DNA from: Clostridiales bacterium
Lineage (GTDB): Bacteria > Bacillota > Clostridia > Lachnospirales > Lachnospiraceae
Direction of reading: 5' to 3'
NCBI GenBank assembly: GCA_018365455.1
Contig: JAGZJZ010000062.1
Span: forward strand, 1 to 35,079
Length of the DNA: 35,079 nucleotides
This document shows, piece after piece, positions 31,735 to 35,079 of the stretch. The notes under the pieces were generated by a model. The model worked only from the letters and a program-made list of their open reading frames with translations. It had not been told where the DNA came from and searched no databases. The position numbers were made by a program, and so were the translations under genes. Every line of letters starts with the position of its first letter. Positions within the stretch are counted from its first letter, which is position 1.

Positions 31735-33651
31735 ATGCATAAAGTTACTTTTAAGTTTGAAAACAGCGAAGATATTATTGTCTTCGCTGCTTTCGGTGAA
31801 AGCCTTCTTGAGGTAGCGAGAAAAACAAACGTAGCTATCGATGCACCGTGTTCAGGAAATGCATCTTGCGGGAAATGCAGAGTAAAGCTCGTTGGCGGTG
31901 AATTAGAATCAAAAAAGACGCGTCATATTACGGATGAGGATTATGCCGATGGCTGGCGTCTGGCCTGTGTCAGTACCATAAATGCGGATGTGGAAGTACT
32001 GGTACCGGATATTGCCTCTGCTTACAGAAGCCGTATGAAAGTGGCTGATCTAAGTTCGCCGGAAGAATTAAAGATTTTTTCCGATGCAAAAGAACAGATT
32101 TTAGAAGCAGGTATTGAACTGAAGAATACGTTAGAAATCTTGAATATATCCATGGATCAGCCAAATTTGGATGATACGATGCCGGATAATGAACGGTTTA
32201 CCCGTGCTATCAAAGCACTTACCGGCATTGAAAGGATTCGTGTCCCGTATTCTGTTTTGAAAAAACTGCCGGATGTTCTTAGAGAAAGCGGCTTCCGTGT
32301 TAAGATCATTGTACGGAAAATTGAAACAGATATTTTTGTATATGACGTTTTCCCGGAAACGGAAGAAGTAATTGTAGGTGGAATTGCAATTGACATTGGA
32401 ACGACAACCGTTTCTGCAATTCTGATCAATATGCTGGATGGCTCTATTCTTGCAAAAGGTTCTTCCGGAAACGGACAGATCCGTTATGGAGCAGATGTCA
32501 TCAATCGTATTATTGAATCTGCAAAACCGGGCGGCAAGGACCGGCTGCAAAAGGCGGTTATTGATGAGACCATTAATCCGCTGATTCAGACCATGTGCAG
32601 ACAGGCAAAACTGGATCCTATGAGTATTTATCGTATGTGTGTTGCAGGGAACACCACAATGAACCATTTATTAATGGGGATCAATGCAGATCCGCTTCGT
32701 ATGGAACCATATATTCCCACATTCTTTAAAACAAATTCTTTGTATGCATCTGATATTGGGATTCATATTAATCCCGATTCCCATATTATCATAGCGCCGA
32801 ATATCGGAAGTTATGTAGGCGGAGATATTACCGCGGGTGCATTTGTAAGTGCTTTGTGGAACAAACCGGAATTTTCACTGTTTATTGACCTTGGTACCAA
32901 TGGAGAAATCGTATTCGGTAACTCTGACTTTTTAATGAGCTGTGCCTGCTCAGCGGGACCTGCTTTTGAGGGCGGAGATATCAGCTGCGGTATGCGTGCT
33001 ACGGATGGCGCAATTGAAGCATGTACCATTGATCAGGAAACGATGGAACCCAGTCTCTCTGTAATCGGAGATGAGGGGACGAAACCGATTGGTATCTGCG
33101 GCTCCGGTATTATTGATATTATCAGCGAATTGTTCCGCTGCGGTATTATTAACCCCAAAGGCAAATTTGTGCGTGAAGGCAAACGTGTCAGACACGATAA
33201 GTTTGATATGGGCAGCTATGTGCTGGCATTTGAGTCGGAAGCGGGCTCTGTGAAAGATGTGGAGATTTCCGAAGTTGATATTGATAATTTTATCCGTGCA
33301 AAGGGAGCTATTTTCTCTGCTATCCGTACGATGTTATCCTATTGTGATTTTGATATCTCTATGATTGAACATGTCTATGTAGCGGGCGGTATTGGCAGCG
33401 GCATCAATATGGAAAATGCAATTCATATCGGTATGTTCCCGAAGGTTCCTTTGGAATTGTACCAGTATATCGGAAATTCATCTCTGTCAGGGGCATATGC
33501 AATGCTATGTTCTACACAGGCTGAACGGAAAGTATATGAAGTTGCTAGAAATATGACTTATCTGGAATTGAGTGCAATACCTCAGTATATGGATGAGTTT
33601 GTCGCAGCATGTTTCTTACCACATACAGATACAACATTATTTGAAGATTAA
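31735..33651 (+). CDS. acsV: corrinoid activation/regeneration protein AcsV (RACE/RACo type)
   Basis: An ATP-dependent reductive activator of the corrinoid protein. An N-terminal plant-type 2Fe-2S ferredoxin domain (Cys39, Cys45, Cys48 and Cys78: CSGNASCGKCRV ... LAC) is followed by a linker/middle domain (about 100-200) and an ASKHA-type ATPase fold (about 205-630). That fold is recognisable by GIAIDIGTTTVSAILI, CVAGNTTMNHLL, NIGSYVGGDITAG, FIDLGTNGEIVFG, CACSAGPAFEGGDISCGMRA, ICGSGIIDIISELF and VYVAGGIGSGINM. Its 638 residues are normal. Starts 3 bases after acsE with a GGAG about 11 bases upstream. It is the last gene before a two-copy hairpin repeat. Confidence 0.95.
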   Translation: MHKVTFKFENSEDIIVFAAFGESLLEVARKTNVAIDAPCSGNASCGKCRVKLVGGELESKKTRHITDEDYADGWRLACVSTINADVEVLVPDIASAYRSRMKVADLSSPEELKIFSDAKEQILEAGIELKNTLEILNISMDQPNLDDTMPDNERFTRAIKALTGIERIRVPYSVLKKLPDVLRESGFRVKIIVRKIETDIFVYDVFPETEEVIVGGIAIDIGTTTVSAILINMLDGSILAKGSSGNGQIRYGADVINRIIESAKPGGKDRLQKAVIDETINPLIQTMCRQAKLDPMSIYRMCVAGNTTMNHLLMGINADPLRMEPYIPTFFKTNSLYASDIGIHINPDSHIIIAPNIGSYVGGDITAGAFVSALWNKPEFSLFIDLGTNGEIVFGNSDFLMSCACSAGPAFEGGDISCGMRATDGAIEACTIDQETMEPSLSVIGDEGTKPIGICGSGIIDIISELFRCGIINPKGKFVREGKRVRHDKFDMGSYVLAFESEAGSVKDVEISEVDIDNFIRAKGAIFSAIRTMLSYCDFDISMIEHVYVAGGIGSGINMENAIHIGMFPKVPLELYQYIGNSSLSGAYAMLCSTQAERKVYEVARNMTYLELSAIPQYMDEFVAACFLPHTDTTLFED

Positions 33652-33680
33652 ATATAATTGAAATAGAGTAGATGCTCAGG

Positions 33681-33807
33681 CAGTATCGCAAGATTGCTTG
33701 CGGTATTCATTATGTAAAATGTGAAAGAAAAATGCATTTACGCCGCTGATTCAGGAATAGCACAAGATTGCTTGCGCTATTCCCAGCGTAAAGATTGAAA
33801 GAAAATT
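33681..33807 (+). repeat. two tandem hairpin repeats between acsV and the DUF3786-like gene
   Basis: CAAGATTGCTTGCG occurs at 33689-33702 and 33763-33776, a period of 74 bases, with further shared flanks ending in TGAAAGAAAA. The second copy forms a near-perfect 12-bp hairpin (GAATAGCACAAG with CTTGCGCTATTC). GAATAGCGCAAG also occurs at 5572-5583, and TGATTCAGGA is shared with the repeat at 34571-34704, so these are related elements. No gene lies here. Confidence 0.6.
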
Positions 33808-34539
33808 GTGATATGGAAAGGGCGCCACGCTGTAATTCTTTCAATTTGTTTTATTGTGGCAGTATTGCAGGCGGGTCTGCAATATGCAATGGGAATACAG
33901 ATGAATATTGAGTACGAAAAAGACAACAAAGAACGAATCCCGTTCGAGCATTACCTGGAAGAATTCCGCAAAATAGATCCGATTGAAGCAAGCAGACGCA
34001 CCGGAGTTCCCTTTGATGAAGAAAAGCAGGTATTTACACTGCGCATGATGCAGAAAGAGTATCTGATCTTTTATCCGGAATTCCGTGTGGAAAAAGCACA
34101 GACTGATGATGAGGGATATGGTGCCCTTTTGGATGAAGTGGCAGCAAAAATTATTGCGATCCGGTTTTTGACAAAAGGTGTAGCTTCCGAAACTACCGGA
34201 AAGTATCTGACTTATCGTGAAGTACCCTGGGGAGAAGTTTATTTCAGGCAGTTTCAGGGAAGATGCCTGATGCGCCTGGCGTTTTCCTACGGTTCAAAGT
34301 TAGAACTTTTTCAGGCACAGATGGAAAAAGTGGGTGCCTCTAAATTAGAATCAGGCGATGTATCTTACGAGTTTGAATTCATAAATGGATATTTTGTACA
34401 ATTTATTCTATGGGCCGGGGATGATGAATTTCCACCTTCATCCCAAATTTTGTTTTCTGATAATTTCCCTCTTTCCTTTGAAGCAGAGGATCTGGCAGTT
34501 GTTGGAGATGTGTCCATCGGCACATTGAAAAAAATATAA
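33808..34539 (+). CDS. DUF3786-like protein of unknown function
   Basis: From about residue 40 on the protein has the pattern I associate with DUF3786: FTLRMMQKEYLIFYPEF, then IIAIRFLTKG, YLTYREVPWGEVYFRQFQGRCL, a hydrophobic/Gly segment, and the end LWAGDDEFPPSSQILFSDNFPLSFEAEDLAVVGDVS. This is from memory of the family, not a search. It has no assigned function. The GTG at 33808 adds a hydrophobic N-terminal stretch (AVILSICFIVAVLQAGLQYAM) that may be a signal anchor. However, no ribosome site precedes it, and ATG codons at 33889 and 33901 would give a soluble protein of about 212-216 residues. Its place between the corrinoid activator and formate-THF ligase suggests a role in corrinoid or folate C1 chemistry (inference). 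Confidence 0.65.
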   Translation: MIWKGRHAVILSICFIVAVLQAGLQYAMGIQMNIEYEKDNKERIPFEHYLEEFRKIDPIEASRRTGVPFDEEKQVFTLRMMQKEYLIFYPEFRVEKAQTDDEGYGALLDEVAAKIIAIRFLTKGVASETTGKYLTYREVPWGEVYFRQFQGRCLMRLAFSYGSKLELFQAQMEKVGASKLESGDVSYEFEFINGYFVQFILWAGDDEFPPSSQILFSDNFPLSFEAEDLAVVGDVSIGTLKKI

Positions 34540-34568
34540 ATCCGTTCCGAAGAATACGCATAACGGAT
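34540..34568 (+). other. hairpin after the DUF3786-like gene
   Basis: ATCCGTT (34540-34546) and AACGGAT (34562-34568) form a perfect 7-bp stem with a 15-base loop. No T-run follows. It abuts the repeat element at 34571. Confidence 0.4.
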
Positions 34569-34570
34569 CG

Positions 34571-34704
34571 AAAGTACTGTTCCGGCAGTACTGTGCATTT
34601 ACTGCACAGTGCGTGAGAAAGTGATTCAGGAGTGTATAAATCCCATCGCCAAAGGCGATTTTAGATGGATTTATGCAGTTACTGACCGCGGAGTGAACAG
34701 TAAC
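34571..34704 (-). repeat. hairpin-rich interspersed repeat, copy B (inverted relative to copy A)
   Basis: Reading the - strand gives the same order of parts as copy A at 5381-5550: a GTTACTGTTCA-like end, TAACTGCATA, a TCGCC-TTT-GGCGA hairpin, a GGGATTTAT segment, the hairpin ACTGTGCA-GTAAA-TGCACAGT (identical loop, 34590-34610) and a final AGTACTG/CAGTACT stem (34573-34592). It occupies most of the 192-base gap before fhs, which has no other visible promoter. Confidence 0.62.
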
Positions 34705-34731
34705 AATCGTAATGAAAGGAGATATTTAACT

Positions 34732-35079
34732 ATGGGTTACAAATCAGACATTGAAATCGCACAGGAGACTACTATGTCCCCTATTACAGAAATCGCAGCA
34801 AAAGCAGGTATTGACGAAAAATATCTGGAGCAATACGGAAAATACAAAGCGAAAATTGACTACAATCTGTTAAAAGAAAGTGATGCACCAAACGGAAAAT
34901 TAGTTCTGGTAACAGCAATCAACCCAACTCCGGCTGGAGAAGGAAAGACCACAACAACCGTAGGTCTGGCTGATGGTTTGCAGAAACTGGGCAAGAACGT
35001 TATGGTTGCACTTCGTGAGCCATCTTTAGGACCGGTATTCGGTGTAAAGGGCGGCGCAGCAGGCGGCGGCTATGCACAG
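34732..35079 (+). CDS. fhs: formate--tetrahydrofolate ligase, 5' part (continues beyond the window)
   Basis: The enzyme activates formate with ATP onto THF, the entry step of the methyl branch. The first 116 codons are present: MGYKSDIEIAQETTMSPI, the P-loop TPAGEGKTTTTVGLADGL (about residues 66-84) and LREPSLGPVFGVKGGAAGGGYAQ, all diagnostic. AAAGGAG precedes the ATG by 10-11 bases. It is the last gene visible; the rest of the methyl branch (cyclohydrolase/dehydrogenase, MetV) may lie to the right. The hairpin-rich repeat copy B forms its upstream region. Confidence 0.96.
   Translation, partial: MGYKSDIEIAQETTMSPITEIAAKAGIDEKYLEQYGKYKAKIDYNLLKESDAPNGKLVLVTAINPTPAGEGKTTTTVGLADGLQKLGKNVMVALREPSLGPVFGVKGGAAGGGYAQ

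Noticed and set aside
34571..34731. THF or cobalamin riboswitch before fhs
   Set aside because: I could not find the conserved core of either class; the region is explained by the inverted repeat element.

Overview
The window looks like chromosomal DNA of an acetogenic Lachnospiraceae bacterium, most likely Blautia or a close relative. Three things point that way: a complete carbonyl branch of the Wood-Ljungdahl pathway (cooS, acsB, acsC, acsD, acsE, acsV) with metF and the start of fhs; a Gram-positive rex/nnr/alr/mazF block; and moderate-GC genes with strong GGAGG ribosome sites. The genus is inferred, not proven. All recognisable genes lie on the + strand. I saw no tRNA, rRNA, CRISPR array, transposase or phage gene. 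Layout: (1) 1-7723, housekeeping: the 3' part of an aspartate kinase, the redox repressor Rex behind a perfect consensus promoter, NAD(P)HX repair enzyme, alanine racemase, a MazF/EndoA-type RNase without a visible antitoxin, a CNNM/CBS (CorC-type) membrane protein and a YebC-family protein. (2) 7724-16437, carbohydrate locus: sugar-binding lipoprotein, sugar ABC ATPase, GH43 glycosidase, a 787-residue uncharacterised probable glycan-active protein and a LacI-type regulator. The locus is damaged. The ATPase gene is fused near base 10465 to the last third of a second copy of the 787-residue protein, so the ATPase C-terminus, the permease and the front of that copy are missing. (3) 16438-20689: a small CXXC membrane protein with a NapH-like ferredoxin membrane protein, then a TrpXYZ-type ABC importer closed by a strong terminator. 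(4) 20690-35079, acetogenesis: a promoter region rich in inverted repeats, a His-rich metal-binding protein, CooT, MetF, CooC, CooS, a second CooC/AcsF, AcsB, AcsD, AcsC, AcsE, AcsV, a DUF3786-like protein and the first 116 codons of formate-THF ligase. How the acetogenesis genes work together: Fhs and MetF serve the methyl branch. AcsE moves the methyl group from methyl-THF to the corrinoid protein AcsCD, and AcsV reductively reactivates that corrinoid. CooS makes CO from CO2, and AcsB joins methyl, CO and CoA. The His-rich protein, CooT and two CooC ATPases form a probable nickel storage and insertion set for the nickel centres of CooS and AcsB. Beyond genes, the most striking structure is a repeat family of about 135-170 bases, rich in hairpins. 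One copy lies in the leader of the CorC-type gene and an inverted copy lies just before fhs. A related two-copy hairpin repeat lies between acsV and the DUF3786-like gene.
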